From positions 1-64,000 of the forward strand of contig CATJCJ010000341.1 in the NCBI GenBank assembly GCA_949738935.1: 64,000 nucleotides of DNA. The letters run 5' to 3'. Under the pieces are notes generated by a model that saw nothing but the letters and a program-made list of their open reading frames with translations, was not told where the DNA came from and searched no databases. This DNA comes from an uncultured Eubacteriales bacterium. GTDB taxonomy: Bacteria; Bacillota; Clostridia; Lachnospirales; CAG-274. The position numbers and the translations under genes are program-made. Shown piece after piece: positions 1-8,802 of the stretch (positions are counted from its first letter, which is position 1; every line of letters begins with the position of its first letter).

Positions 1-50
1 AATAAATTTAAAAAGTCATATAATTTTTTAAAGGGATGGGAGGTATTAAA

Positions 51-338
51 ATGAGATTCAAAAAAAATTCCCCCATAAAATCACTAAAAACAAATTTAAC
101 AACAGCTTTGGAACTTCCAAGAGAGGTAATGTTGAATCTTCCATTAATAACAATAACAGGCAAAAACACTATGTCAATAGAAAATTACAAAAACATAATA
201 GAGTATAGCCAAAAGAAAATAAGAATATCAACTTCAGCCGGAATAGTCTCAATAGATGGAAAAAAACTTTTTCTAAAAGAGCTAACAAAAGACTCAATTC
301 TAATAACAGGAACAATTTCAAATTTTGAGTTTATATAG
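51..338 (+). CDS. yqfC: sporulation protein YqfC
   Basis: A 95-residue protein of the YqfC family, made in the mother cell during spore formation; its biochemical role is not established. The assignment rests on size (B. subtilis YqfC is about this length), the family pattern of a central VMLNLPLITITG stretch, and its place directly before yqfD and phoH. A GGGAGG site at 38-43 sits 7 bases before the ATG at 51. An in-frame ATG at 36 overlaps that site and is unlikely to be used. The stop codon TAG (336-338) coincides with the left end of a short inverted-repeat element, so the gene tail abuts inserted DNA. Confidence 0.85.
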   Translation: MRFKKNSPIKSLKTNLTTALELPREVMLNLPLITITGKNTMSIENYKNIIEYSQKKIRISTSAGIVSIDGKKLFLKELTKDSILITGTISNFEFI

Positions 339-511
339 AGCGTATCTGAAAACTTTATATCTATATATTAAAACCATATAAAAAATTAAATGGCTAAATC
401 CTCATAAAGTGAAAATATCAAAAGAATTATAAAAAACAAAACAAACCCACTTCAAGTTTGTTATATCTTTCTATAATCTTTATGTATATTTTAGTTTTCA
501 GATACACTTTA
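336..511. repeat. MITE-like element, family B, copy 1
   Basis: A 176-bp segment between yqfC and yqfD. Its ends are inverted copies: TAGAGCGTATCTGAAAACT at 336-354 and, at 493-511, the complement of TAAAGTGTATCTGAAAACT (17 of 19 match). Both ends start with TA, as expected for insertion at a TA dinucleotide (Tc1/mariner or IS630 style; the class is inferred). The interior is AT-rich and has no open frame. A second copy lies at 22415-22534. The left TA plus the first element base forms the yqfC stop codon. Confidence 0.75.
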
Positions 512-558
512 GTAAAAAATACATAAAAATCTTATTATTTTGTTGTAGGTGATAAAAT

Positions 559-1797
559 ATGCTTTCAATACTATGGAATTATTTGCGAGGTTATGTTATT
601 ATAGAGGTGAGTGGTTTTTCAGTCGAGCGATTTTTAAACCTCACCTCAAAAAAAGGAATTTTAATATGGGATTTAAAAGAAACAAAAAGAGGAGCGGAAA
701 TGAAAATATCCGTAAAAAATCTCAAAAAACTAAAATCTTGTTTGAAAAAATCACAATGCCATATTAAAATCAAAAATCGCCTTGGCGGTCCATTTATAAT
801 AAATAAAATAAAAAAAAGACAGCTATACATATTCGGAACAGCCATATTTATAATATTGCTGTATACGCTTTCATCATTTATATGGTTAATTGAGATACAC
901 GGAAATTCTCAAATTAAAACAAAAGATATTTTAAACTATTGTGAAACAAAAGGTTTTTCTGTAGGCTCATACAAAAATTCCATAGATGTTGCCATTTTAA
1001 AAAAAGATTTAAAAAAACATTTTCCAAATATTTCATGGATTTCAATAGAATTAAAAGGAACAAAAGCGACAATACAATTAAGAGAAACCCTTCCCCAAGA
1101 GAAAACTATCGATATTTCCGAACCTTGTAACATAATAGCAAAAAATAACGGAATAATAGAATCAATAATAACAAAAAAGGGAACTCCACTTATAAAAAAA
1201 GGAGACGTTGTATCAAAAGGCGATATTCTTGTTTCCGGGGAACTTCTCATAAAAGACGATGAAACAGGCAAAATAAAAAATTATACCCATTCCATGGCGG
1301 AAATAAAAGCGCGGTTAATCCATAAAATAACGGCGACTATTCCTTTTAGGTACTTAAAAAAAGTATACTCGGGAAATGAACAAAACTCTTATAGTATAAA
1401 TCTTTTTGAAAAAAATTTTTCGCTGTATAATCCGCCAATAAAATATGAAAACTATGACTCATATAACTCTTTAAATCAACTGACAATAACAGACGACTAC
1501 CCTTTGCCAGTAATCCTCATAAAGAATATACATAAAGAGTTTAAATATGAAGAACAAAACCGCACTGTTGACGAAGCAAAAAAATTAGGCGAAAACCTAA
1601 TAAACAAAAAAATAATTCAAGATTTTGACTTCAATACAGATATAAAAGATAAAACCTTTGATTATAAAAAAACCGAAAAATCATTAATTGTAACAGCTAC
1701 TATTTCTGTTATAGAAAATATAGGAGAAGAACAAAAAATATCAAGCACTGAAAGGAGCACTTCAATTGACACACCAGAAAATACAAATAGCCAATAA
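559..1797 (+). CDS. yqfD: sporulation protein YqfD
   Basis: A 412-residue membrane protein of the YqfD family, needed for normal sporulation in bacilli. The N-terminal part (about residues 1-85) is a small soluble domain. It is followed by one strong transmembrane segment around residues 90-112 (FGTAIFIILLYTLSSFIWL) and then a long outward-facing region. The start ATG follows TAGGTGAT at proper spacing. It begins 47 bp beyond element B1 and its 3' end overlaps phoH by 32 bp, so the two are translationally linked. The name is secure from family features and context; the molecular function is unknown. Confidence 0.88.
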   Translation: MLSILWNYLRGYVIIEVSGFSVERFLNLTSKKGILIWDLKETKRGAEMKISVKNLKKLKSCLKKSQCHIKIKNRLGGPFIINKIKKRQLYIFGTAIFIILLYTLSSFIWLIEIHGNSQIKTKDILNYCETKGFSVGSYKNSIDVAILKKDLKKHFPNISWISIELKGTKATIQLRETLPQEKTIDISEPCNIIAKNNGIIESIITKKGTPLIKKGDVVSKGDILVSGELLIKDDETGKIKNYTHSMAEIKARLIHKITATIPFRYLKKVYSGNEQNSYSINLFEKNFSLYNPPIKYENYDSYNSLNQLTITDDYPLPVILIKNIHKEFKYEEQNRTVDEAKKLGENLINKKIIQDFDFNTDIKDKTFDYKKTEKSLIVTATISVIENIGEEQKISSTERSTSIDTPENTNSQ

Positions 1798-2752
1798 ATT
1801 TATTTCCGAAGTATTTGGAAAATTTGATGAGAATATCAAAAAACTAGAAAATTCTTTTTCTGTAACAATAGTAAACAGAGACGATAATATAATCATATCC
1901 GGCGAGGAAGAAAATATTAACATAGCCCACAAAGTCATTTCAGCGATAATTTCTTCCGCTGAAAAAGGAGAAATATTGGATGAACAAAAAATAAACTATT
2001 ATATTTCCGAGTTAAAAGAAAATACTCTTGATGAAATAGAAAAAATGAACAGCGGCTTTGTATGTATAAGTATATCAGGACGTCCTGTAAAGCCAAAAAC
2101 CCTTGGTCAAAAAAAATATGTCGATAAAATAAAAAACAGCACAATAGTTTTTGGCATAGGTCCGGCAGGAACAGGAAAAACATATCTTGCTATGGCAGCG
2201 GCAATAAACGCTTTTAAAAATAATGACGTAAATAGAATAATCTTAACTCGGCCGGCAATTGAGGCAGGAGAGAACTTAGGCTTTCTTCCGGGCGATATGC
2301 AGCAGAAAGTAGACCCTTATCTAAGACCCCTTTATGACGCTTTGTATGAGATAATGGGTTCAGACCAATTTCAAAAAAATATTGAGAAAGGGGCGATAGA
2401 GGTCGCTCCTCTCGCCTATATGAGAGGACGAACTCTGGATAACTCATTTATAGTCCTTGACGAGGCTCAAAACACAACTCCCGAACAAATGAAAATGTTT
2501 TTAACAAGGATAGGCTTTGGTTCAAAAGCCGTAATAACAGGGGATATTACTCAAATAGACCTTCCAAACGGTAAACGTTCAGGACTCATAGAATCAACAA
2601 AAATTTTACAAGGCATAGATGATATAGAAATAGTAACATTAACAAATAAAGATGTTGTTCGTCATCCTCTTGTTCAAAAAATAATAAACGCTTATGAGAT
2701 TTATGAACAAAAAAAAGAAAAATCAACAAAAATATCAAAACAAAAGAAATAA
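1766..2752 (+). CDS. phoH: PhoH-family ATPase
   Basis: A 328-residue P-loop ATPase of the PhoH family, thought to act in RNA metabolism with the YbeY endonuclease encoded downstream. The Walker A motif GPAGTGKT is at about residues 132-139 and Walker B LDEAQ at about 231-235. The family motif RPAIEAGENLGFLPGD lies between them. The N-terminal 100 residues form the usual RNA-binding-like region. The start is a TTG at 1766 inside the end of yqfD, with AAAGGAG about 10 bases upstream. The lysine-rich C-terminal tail is typical of AT-rich genomes. Confidence 0.93.
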   Translation: MTHQKIQIANKFISEVFGKFDENIKKLENSFSVTIVNRDDNIIISGEEENINIAHKVISAIISSAEKGEILDEQKINYYISELKENTLDEIEKMNSGFVCISISGRPVKPKTLGQKKYVDKIKNSTIVFGIGPAGTGKTYLAMAAAINAFKNNDVNRIILTRPAIEAGENLGFLPGDMQQKVDPYLRPLYDALYEIMGSDQFQKNIEKGAIEVAPLAYMRGRTLDNSFIVLDEAQNTTPEQMKMFLTRIGFGSKAVITGDITQIDLPNGKRSGLIESTKILQGIDDIEIVTLTNKDVVRHPLVQKIINAYEIYEQKKEKSTKISKQKK

Positions 2753-2822
2753 AAAATAAAGATAATATCCATGTATAAATCTCTCAAACTTATAGATATT
2801 ACCTAAAAAGGAAAGGAATATT

Positions 2823-4970
2823 ATGTTAAAACTCAGTATAAAAAAAACAACAACTTTAAACATGGTTCTTGTATTTTTGGCGTTTACAATAACAATAGTT
2901 TGCTCTATTTCTGGATATTATAACTCAGAAACAAAAGATTTGGCAGTTGGCATGGTAAGTCCAAAAAAATTTATAGCCAAAGAAGAAATCATAAATGAAA
3001 TAGCGACAAAAAGAAATATAGATAAAGCTGTTTCCGAGATGTCTCCTTTGTACACAAAAGATTCCACAATACAAAGTAAAGTTACAAAAGAGATAATTTC
3101 TTTTCTTGACTATATTCACTCAAACTCAGAACAACAGCAGCTTTTAACTCCAGCCATTCAGCCGTCATCTAAAAATAACAAATCTGAAAAACACGAAAAA
3201 AGCGATGAGAATATTGGCGAAAATACAGATACCACTAACGCAGACACATCTGAACTTTCATCAAAAATATATTTATCATCAAATCAAACTAATATTATTT
3301 CAACAATGACCGATGCTGATTTTAAAGAATTTAAAAATATAATTTTACAGACCGTAAATTCAGCCTTTGAACAAGGCATACGTGAGGATAATGAGGATAA
3401 AATATTAATTTATGTAAAAAGCGAATTGTCAGAGCATAATCTCTCAAATGAGCTGTTAAACATAGGCTATTCAATAATATCAAACACACTTGAGCCAAAT
3501 ATGATGATAGACACTGCCGCCACAGAAAAGGCTAAAGAAGAAAAAATCGCCTCAATAAAACCTGTAATGCTTTTAAAGAATCAAAAAATCGTAGATTCCG
3601 GAGAAATAATAAGCGAGGAAATATATTCACTTTTATACTCGTCAGGATATATTCAGAAAGATAATTTCAAAGAAAACATTATACCTTTATTGGGAACAGC
3701 ATTGTTAATATTTTCAGTATTTATAATGACCTCACTATATATATATAAATTTCATAAAAAGCTATATACAAGAAAAAATGAGGCTCTGCTTCTGTTTTCT
3801 TTATATACTATTCTAACAATATTAACAAAACTTTTAGCAAATGTCCCATATATGTTTATTCCTATACTTTCATTTACAATGCTTTTAGCTATGTTATTAA
3901 ACTATAGGCTAGCGATAATTTTAAATTTCAGCGTTTGTATAATATATTACATCGCTTTCAATTTTAGCACATCATTTCTAATATATTTTTCGACAACAGG
4001 AATGTTTACAGCGTTTATGGCAAATTTAATAAAAGAGCACAAAAAAATATTTAAAGTAGGATTGTTAAATTGCGTAGCCGGAGTATTTATAATAACAGGC
4101 ATAACATTATACATAAATAAAAGTTTCAATGAGGAATTATTAAAAAATTGCTTTTTAGCGTTTTCAAACGGAATACTAACTTTAATTATATGTATAGGCA
4201 GTATGCCGATTTGGGATTTTGTTTTTGATGTAGTAACACAATATAAATTGCTTGAGTTAATAAACCCTGACAAACCTCTTTTAAAAAAATTAATGCTTGA
4301 ATGCCCCGGAACATATAACCACAGTCTTATAGTAGCAAATCTCGCCGAGGCCGCCGCTCTTGAAATAGGAGCTAATTCCGCTCTGGCAAAAGTAGGAAGT
4401 TATTACCATGATATAGGAAAATTAAAGTACCCTCAATATTTCAGTGAAAATATTCGAGGAAAAAATCCTCACGACTCAATGAATCCTTACACAAGCGCGA
4501 AAATAATATCAAGTCACGTCACAGCCGGAGTTGAGTACGCTGAAAAATACAAACTTCCAAGTTCAATAAAATATATTATAGCTCAACATCACGGAAACAC
4601 ATTAATAAGTTTTTTCTACTTCAAGGCAAAACAAAATTCCGATGGAAAAAACATAAAAGAATCCGATTTCCGATACAAACAACAACCTCCTCAAACAAAA
4701 GAAACAGCGATAATAATGCTTGCTGATACTGTAGAAGCTGCGGTAAGAAGTAAAAACGAGACAAATCTTGAGGAAATAAAAAAATTCGTACACGAGCTTA
4801 TAAAAGGAAAATTAAACGATGGACAATTCAGCCAATGTTCTTTAAAAATAAGCGACCTAAACAAAATAGAAAACGCTTTTATGAAAGTTTTAAGCGGAAT
4901 GTATCATGAAAGAGTTCCCTACCCCACAGATAAAAAAGACGAATCTCAAAACTCAGAGGATAAACAGTAG
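2823..4970 (+). CDS. pgpH: 7TM-HD phosphohydrolase, YqfF/PgpH family
   Basis: A 715-residue membrane protein of the 7TMR-HD family. Characterised members (Listeria PgpH) hydrolyse cyclic di-AMP. There is one transmembrane segment near residues 13-30 and an extracellular domain to about residue 280. A block of hydrophobic helices follows at about 285-465, then a cytoplasmic HD domain with NHSLI near 499, HDIGK at 529-533 and a QHHGN motif further on. A low-complexity Ser/Asn/Glu stretch (about residues 100-145) interrupts the extracellular domain. ATG follows AAGGAAAGG. The stop codon TAG (4968-4970) overlaps the left end of element A1. Activity on c-di-AMP is inferred from the family. Confidence 0.9.
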   Translation: MLKLSIKKTTTLNMVLVFLAFTITIVCSISGYYNSETKDLAVGMVSPKKFIAKEEIINEIATKRNIDKAVSEMSPLYTKDSTIQSKVTKEIISFLDYIHSNSEQQQLLTPAIQPSSKNNKSEKHEKSDENIGENTDTTNADTSELSSKIYLSSNQTNIISTMTDADFKEFKNIILQTVNSAFEQGIREDNEDKILIYVKSELSEHNLSNELLNIGYSIISNTLEPNMMIDTAATEKAKEEKIASIKPVMLLKNQKIVDSGEIISEEIYSLLYSSGYIQKDNFKENIIPLLGTALLIFSVFIMTSLYIYKFHKKLYTRKNEALLLFSLYTILTILTKLLANVPYMFIPILSFTMLLAMLLNYRLAIILNFSVCIIYYIAFNFSTSFLIYFSTTGMFTAFMANLIKEHKKIFKVGLLNCVAGVFIITGITLYINKSFNEELLKNCFLAFSNGILTLIICIGSMPIWDFVFDVVTQYKLLELINPDKPLLKKLMLECPGTYNHSLIVANLAEAAALEIGANSALAKVGSYYHDIGKLKYPQYFSENIRGKNPHDSMNPYTSAKIISSHVTAGVEYAEKYKLPSSIKYIIAQHHGNTLISFFYFKAKQNSDGKNIKESDFRYKQQPPQTKETAIIMLADTVEAAVRSKNETNLEEIKKFVHELIKGKLNDGQFSQCSLKISDLNKIENAFMKVLSGMYHERVPYPTDKKDESQNSEDKQ

Positions 4971-5137
4971 ACTTCTTTCGAAACTATAAAATTACGTCAA
5001 TCCAACAAAAAAATATTTTATTCAATGTGAAGCGTCAGGCGTTTTGCTTTTTAAACGCCGAAAGCGTTAAAAAGCATTGAGTGAAATATTTTTTTACAGC
5101 GATGCTTATATCAATATGAAGTTTCGAAAGAAGTCTA
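4968..5137. repeat. MITE-like element, family A, copy 1
   Basis: A 170-bp element between the pgpH homologue and ybeY. It is bounded by perfect 18-bp inverted repeats: TAGACTTCTTTCGAAACT at 4968-4985 and its complement at 5120-5137, each with a terminal TA. The interior carries a further imperfect palindrome around CTTTTTAAACGCC/GCGTTAAAAAG and no open frame. A diverged copy lies at 61391-61572 with a recognisably similar interior. The upstream gene's TAG stop is made of the target TA plus the first base of the element. Confidence 0.82.
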
Positions 5138-5172
5138 GTAAAAAATAAATCAAATAAAAAAAGGATGATAAA

Positions 5173-5637
5173 ATGAACATACTTTTTGAAAATGAAACCA
5201 ACTATAATTTTGACGAAATAAAAATGGATATTTTCAACAATGTAATCAACGAAACTTTACGATATGAAAACTTCCCGACATCAGTCGAAGTAAGTATAAC
5301 GATAGTGACAAATTCAGAAATACAAAAAATAAACTCGAAATTCAGAAATATAGATAAACCAACAGATGTATTATCATTTCCCCTAATAGACTTTACAAAC
5401 GAAAACCCTTCTGAACTCTCAGAAAAAATAACAATGCTTGGTGATATAGTAATCAGCATAGAAAAAGCCGTATCACAAGCTCAAGAATACGGTCATTCAA
5501 TAGATAGGGAGCTCGGTTTTTTGACAGCTCACAGTATGCTGCATTTACTTGGATACGACCATATGACCGCTGACGAGGAGAAAATAATGTTCACAAAACA
5601 AAAAGAAATACTAAACAATATAGGTTTAACGAGGTGA
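5173..5637 (+). CDS. ybeY: endoribonuclease YbeY
   Basis: A 154-residue zinc endoribonuclease of the YbeY/UPF0054 family, acting in 16S rRNA maturation and ribosome quality control. The HxxxHxxxxxH zinc motif is present as HSMLHLLGYDH, with H119, H123 and H129. The RNIDKPTDVLSFP motif typical of the family lies in the middle. The start ATG follows AAGGATGA. It overlaps the cdd ribosome site at its 3' end. The diacylglycerol kinase gene dgkA, which often separates ybeY from cdd in Firmicutes, is absent here. Confidence 0.94.
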   Translation: MNILFENETNYNFDEIKMDIFNNVINETLRYENFPTSVEVSITIVTNSEIQKINSKFRNIDKPTDVLSFPLIDFTNENPSELSEKITMLGDIVISIEKAVSQAQEYGHSIDRELGFLTAHSMLHLLGYDHMTADEEKIMFTKQKEILNNIGLTR

Positions 5638-5642
5638 GAAAA

Positions 5643-6044
5643 ATGTCTCAAAACAAAGGTATTGAGGAAAATAGTCTTCTAATAAAAAAGGCGAAAGAAG
5701 CGAAAAACAATTCCTACTCACCATACTCAAAATTCCGAGTAGGAGCCGCTCTTTTAGCGGAAAGCAATAAAATATACACAGGCTGTAATATAGAAAACTC
5801 ATCTTATGGCGCTACAATATGCGCTGAAAGAACAGCTTTTTCAAAGGCTATTTCCGAGGGAGAAAAAACTTTCAAAAAAATAGCGATAACTTCCGATTTA
5901 AATGATTTAACATTTCCCTGCGGAATTTGTCTGCAAGTAATATCAGAATTTATGCCAAAAGGAGAAATTATCTTACAAAATAAAAACAATATTATACAAG
6001 TATACAAAGTATCAGAATTTATGCCATATGCTTTTAAGCTTTAA
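5643..6044 (+). CDS. cdd: cytidine deaminase
   Basis: A 133-residue homotetrameric-type cytidine deaminase, converting cytidine and deoxycytidine to uridine forms in pyrimidine salvage. The catalytic CAE motif is at 60-62 and the zinc-ligand pair C93/C96 in PCGIC, with the substrate motif NIENSSYG just before. The start is ATG 5643, behind GAGGTGAG that overlaps the ybeY stop; a GTG at 5634 is in frame but sits inside that site. The next gene starts just after this one ends, or overlaps it if an upstream start is used. Confidence 0.94.
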   Translation: MSQNKGIEENSLLIKKAKEAKNNSYSPYSKFRVGAALLAESNKIYTGCNIENSSYGATICAERTAFSKAISEGEKTFKKIAITSDLNDLTFPCGICLQVISEFMPKGEIILQNKNNIIQVYKVSEFMPYAFKL

Positions 6045-6096
6045 GAAAATTAAAAACGCAGTCTCTTACCCCAAACTTAAGATAGAGGTGATTTCG

Positions 6097-6663
6097 GTGT
6101 ATACGTGGGAAGAACTTGAGGAAAAATGTTTAAATTGCCAAAAATGTAAACTTGCCAAAACAAGAAAAAATGTTGTAATCGGAGTTGGTGATAAAAACAG
6201 CGATATACTATTTATAGGCGAGGGCCCGGGGGAACAGGAGGATTTAAAAGGAGAACCTTTTGTAGGCGCCGCGGGAAAACTTCTTGATAAAATGCTTGCC
6301 GCCATAGATTTAAACCGCACAAAAATTTATATAGCTAACATAGTAAAATGCAGGCCTCCTTTCAATCGTGACCCCGCCAAAGAAGAACAAGCCGCTTGTA
6401 TAAACTTTTTAAGACATCAGTTTCTTTTAATTCGTCCAAAAATAATTGTATGTCTTGGAAGAATAGCGGCACAAGCGATAATTTCTCCCGATTTTAAAAT
6501 AACAAAAAGCAGAGGAATATGGTATAATAGAAAAAATTGCAATATAATAGCTACATATCATCCCTCCGCCCTTTTACGTGATGAAAATAAAAAGCGGCCA
6601 GCGTGGGAAGATTTCAAATCGATACGAAAAAAATATGACGAAGTGAGGGCAAAAAATGAGTAA
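6097..6663 (+). CDS. family-4 uracil-DNA glycosylase
   Basis: A 188-residue [4Fe-4S] uracil-DNA glycosylase of family 4 (UDGa type), removing uracil arising from cytosine deamination. The motifs are GEGPGEQED near residue 48, HPSALLR near the C-terminus, and the four-cysteine set beginning CLNCQKC with two more cysteines near residues 84 and 100. The chosen start is GTG at 6097, behind GAGGTG with 6-base spacing. A longer frame opens at 6028 but would add 23 residues unlike the family. The end overlaps era by 8 bp. Confidence 0.88.
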   Translation: MYTWEELEEKCLNCQKCKLAKTRKNVVIGVGDKNSDILFIGEGPGEQEDLKGEPFVGAAGKLLDKMLAAIDLNRTKIYIANIVKCRPPFNRDPAKEEQAACINFLRHQFLLIRPKIIVCLGRIAAQAIISPDFKITKSRGIWYNRKNCNIIATYHPSALLRDENKKRPAWEDFKSIRKKYDEVRAKNE

Positions 6664-7573
6664 TCAAAAAAACAATAACTTCCGTTCAGGATTTGTTTCT
6701 TTAATAGGAAGACCAAACGTAGGAAAATCAACACTAATGAACAGACTTGTTGGAGAAAAAATAGCGATAATATCAAACAAACCACAAACAACAAGAAATA
6801 AAATACAAGCCATATTAACAACAAATAATTTTCAAGTTATCTTCATAGACACACCGGGGATTCACATACCAAAATCAAAACTTGGAAACTTTATGGTAAA
6901 ATGCGCTCAAACAACGCTAAACGAAGTAGATATCGTCTTATATTTAATAGAACCATATGAAAAAATAAAAGACTCCGACTTAAAAATTCTTGAACGTCTC
7001 AAAAATATAAACTCAAAAGTTTTTTTAATCATAAATAAAGTCGATACAGTGGCAAAAGAAAAAATATTAAATGTAATAAACTCGTACCGTTCAAAATACA
7101 ATTTTAATGAGATAATTCCCATTTCAGCGATAAAAGGAACAAATATAGAAGACCTTTTAAACAACATAGAAAAGTATCTTCCGCAAGGACCAAAATATTT
7201 TCCGGAAGATATGATAACCGACCAACCAGAAAGGCAACTTATATCGGAAATAATAAGAGAAAAATCTTTATATCTTCTTCAAGAGGAAATCCCGCACGGA
7301 ATAGCCGTTGAAATTACGGGAATGAAAAAAAGAGAAAACAAAGATATAATAGATATAGACTCAACAATCTATTGTGAGAAAGATTCTCACAAAGGAATAA
7401 TAATAGGAAAACAAGGGTCAATGCTAAAACAAATCGGCTCAAAAGCTCGATATGATATAGAAAGGCTTTTAGGTTCCCCAACAAACCTCCAAATATGGGT
7501 AAAAGTAAAAAAAGACTGGAGAGACAGTGATTTTCTTTTAAAAAATTTCGGCTACGACTCAAAAAAATTATAA
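6656..7573 (+). CDS. era: GTPase Era
   Basis: A 305-residue GTPase that binds 16S rRNA and the 30S subunit during assembly. G1 is GRPNVGKST near residues 18-26, G3 DTPG near 64, G4 NKVD near 125, and the C-terminal KH domain has IIIGKQGSMLKQIG. It starts inside the end of the glycosylase gene, so the two are co-translated. It is followed by a 196-bp gap holding a promoter, then yqzL and recO, the same order as in Bacillus. Confidence 0.96.
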   Translation: MSNQKNNNFRSGFVSLIGRPNVGKSTLMNRLVGEKIAIISNKPQTTRNKIQAILTTNNFQVIFIDTPGIHIPKSKLGNFMVKCAQTTLNEVDIVLYLIEPYEKIKDSDLKILERLKNINSKVFLIINKVDTVAKEKILNVINSYRSKYNFNEIIPISAIKGTNIEDLLNNIEKYLPQGPKYFPEDMITDQPERQLISEIIREKSLYLLQEEIPHGIAVEITGMKKRENKDIIDIDSTIYCEKDSHKGIIIGKQGSMLKQIGSKARYDIERLLGSPTNLQIWVKVKKDWRDSDFLLKNFGYDSKKL

Positions 7574-7659
7574 AACAAATTTCAGCAAAAAAAGATAAAA
7601 TTTTCAACGCGAAAAATAAAAAAATTCTCCCGATAAGCCATTGAACAACAAATTCCTTT

Positions 7660-7688
7660 TTGTCAAGTGGTTTTATTCTACATATACT
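7660..7688 (+). promoter_or_regulatory. predicted sigma-A promoter for yqzL-recO
   Basis: TTGTCA at 7660-7665, a 17-bp spacer and TATACT at 7683-7688, in the otherwise empty gap between era and yqzL. Predicted from consensus match only. Confidence 0.5.
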
Positions 7689-7769
7689 GCCAAATTTTTA
7701 GCCGTATATAAAATATTTCAAAGGAAATGATAAATATTATAATATGTATAAATTCGGGAGGGTATTAAA

Positions 7770-7919
7770 ATGACGGAATTATTTTGGAATATTTTTAAAA
7801 AAAGCGGAAACCTAGACGCGTTTTTAGCCTATAAAGAATTTTCCGAACTAAAACAAAACGAAACAACAGCCACCGATACAAATATAAGAAACTACCGCCT
7901 AATCCAAAATCAAAAATAA
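7770..7919 (+). CDS. yqzL: YqzL family small protein
   Basis: A 49-residue protein, easily missed for its size. The ATG at 7770 follows a strong GGGAGGG at 7756-7762. The protein begins MTELFWNIFKKSGNLDAFLA, which matches the YqzL pattern (short protein, early W-N-x-F and G-N-x-D motif), and it sits exactly where YqzL lies in Bacillus, between era and recO. The function is unknown. It probably shares the promoter at 7660 with recO. Confidence 0.82.
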   Translation: MTELFWNIFKKSGNLDAFLAYKEFSELKQNETTATDTNIRNYRLIQNQK

Positions 7920-7994
7920 TTTTGATAAAACACATAAAACGGCGACAAAATATATAAAAACAATAAATGGCAAAAATATCAAAGAGGTAATAAA

Positions 7995-8747
7995 ATGTCA
8001 AATTTATTAAATATCCGAGGCATAGTTCTAAAAGAAACACCTTTTGGTGAGGCCGACAAATTTATAACTATCCTCGGAAAAGACTATGGCAAAATATCAG
8101 TTTCAGTAAGAGGAGCGAAGAGAGTAAGAAGCGGTCTGACCGCGGGAACTTCCCTTTTTTCTTACTCAGATTTTTACATAGCGGAATCAAAAAAAAGAAT
8201 GTACTTAAACCAAGTCGAACCAATAGAAACTTTTTATAATTTAAGAAATGACCTTTCCGCCCTTGCCTATGGTTCTTATTTTCTTGAAATAACAAACAAA
8301 CTATTATTCGATAATATGCCCTCAAATAACATATTATTACTGCTTTTAAAATCACTTACAGTTCTTTCAAAAAGTAACGTTATACCGCACAAATTAATAG
8401 CGTCTATATTTGAGTTGAAAGTTCTGGAATATAACGGTTACAAACCTGAAACCGAGTTTTGCATAAGCTGCAAAAAGCCAACAACACAAAACTTTTATAT
8501 AACAATAGAAGGAACAATCTGCGAAAACTGCGTTCAAAAAAACTTTTTTCATATACATTTAAACGAAACTCTGTTATACACAATAAGATACATTTTCTCA
8601 TCCGAATTGAACAAATTATATACGTTTAAAGTTCCGGCAAACATAATGAACTCGCTCTCAAATTTCTCAAGGAACTTATTAAACAGTCAATTAAACTTAC
8701 GCCTAAAATCCATAAACTTCATAAGAGAGATAGAAGAATTTCTTTAA
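7995..8747 (+). CDS. recO: DNA repair protein RecO
   Basis: A 250-residue RecO, which loads RecA on SSB-coated single strands with RecR. The N-terminal OB fold has the motif GEADKFITIL near residue 18. The C-terminal part has a zinc site with CISC near residue 156 and CENC near 176. The ATG follows AGAGGTAA. It is the last gene of the + strand block and converges on the nucleoside kinase gene. Confidence 0.93.
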   Translation: MSNLLNIRGIVLKETPFGEADKFITILGKDYGKISVSVRGAKRVRSGLTAGTSLFSYSDFYIAESKKRMYLNQVEPIETFYNLRNDLSALAYGSYFLEITNKLLFDNMPSNNILLLLLKSLTVLSKSNVIPHKLIASIFELKVLEYNGYKPETEFCISCKKPTTQNFYITIEGTICENCVQKNFFHIHLNETLLYTIRYIFSSELNKLYTFKVPANIMNSLSNFSRNLLNSQLNLRLKSINFIREIEEFL

Positions 8748-8774
8748 AAAGAGCGAGGGCTTCGCCCACGCTCT
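8741..8774 (-). terminator. rho-independent terminator of the nucleoside kinase operon
   Basis: A 10-bp stem (AGAGCGAGGG paired with CCCACGCTCT, one mismatch) at 8750-8774 followed on the - strand by TTTTTAAAG. It lies between two convergent genes and may also stop recO transcripts, though the + strand side lacks a U run. Confidence 0.7.
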
Positions 8775-8802
8775 CCAATAAACTTCTTTTAAAAGTACAT
8801 AA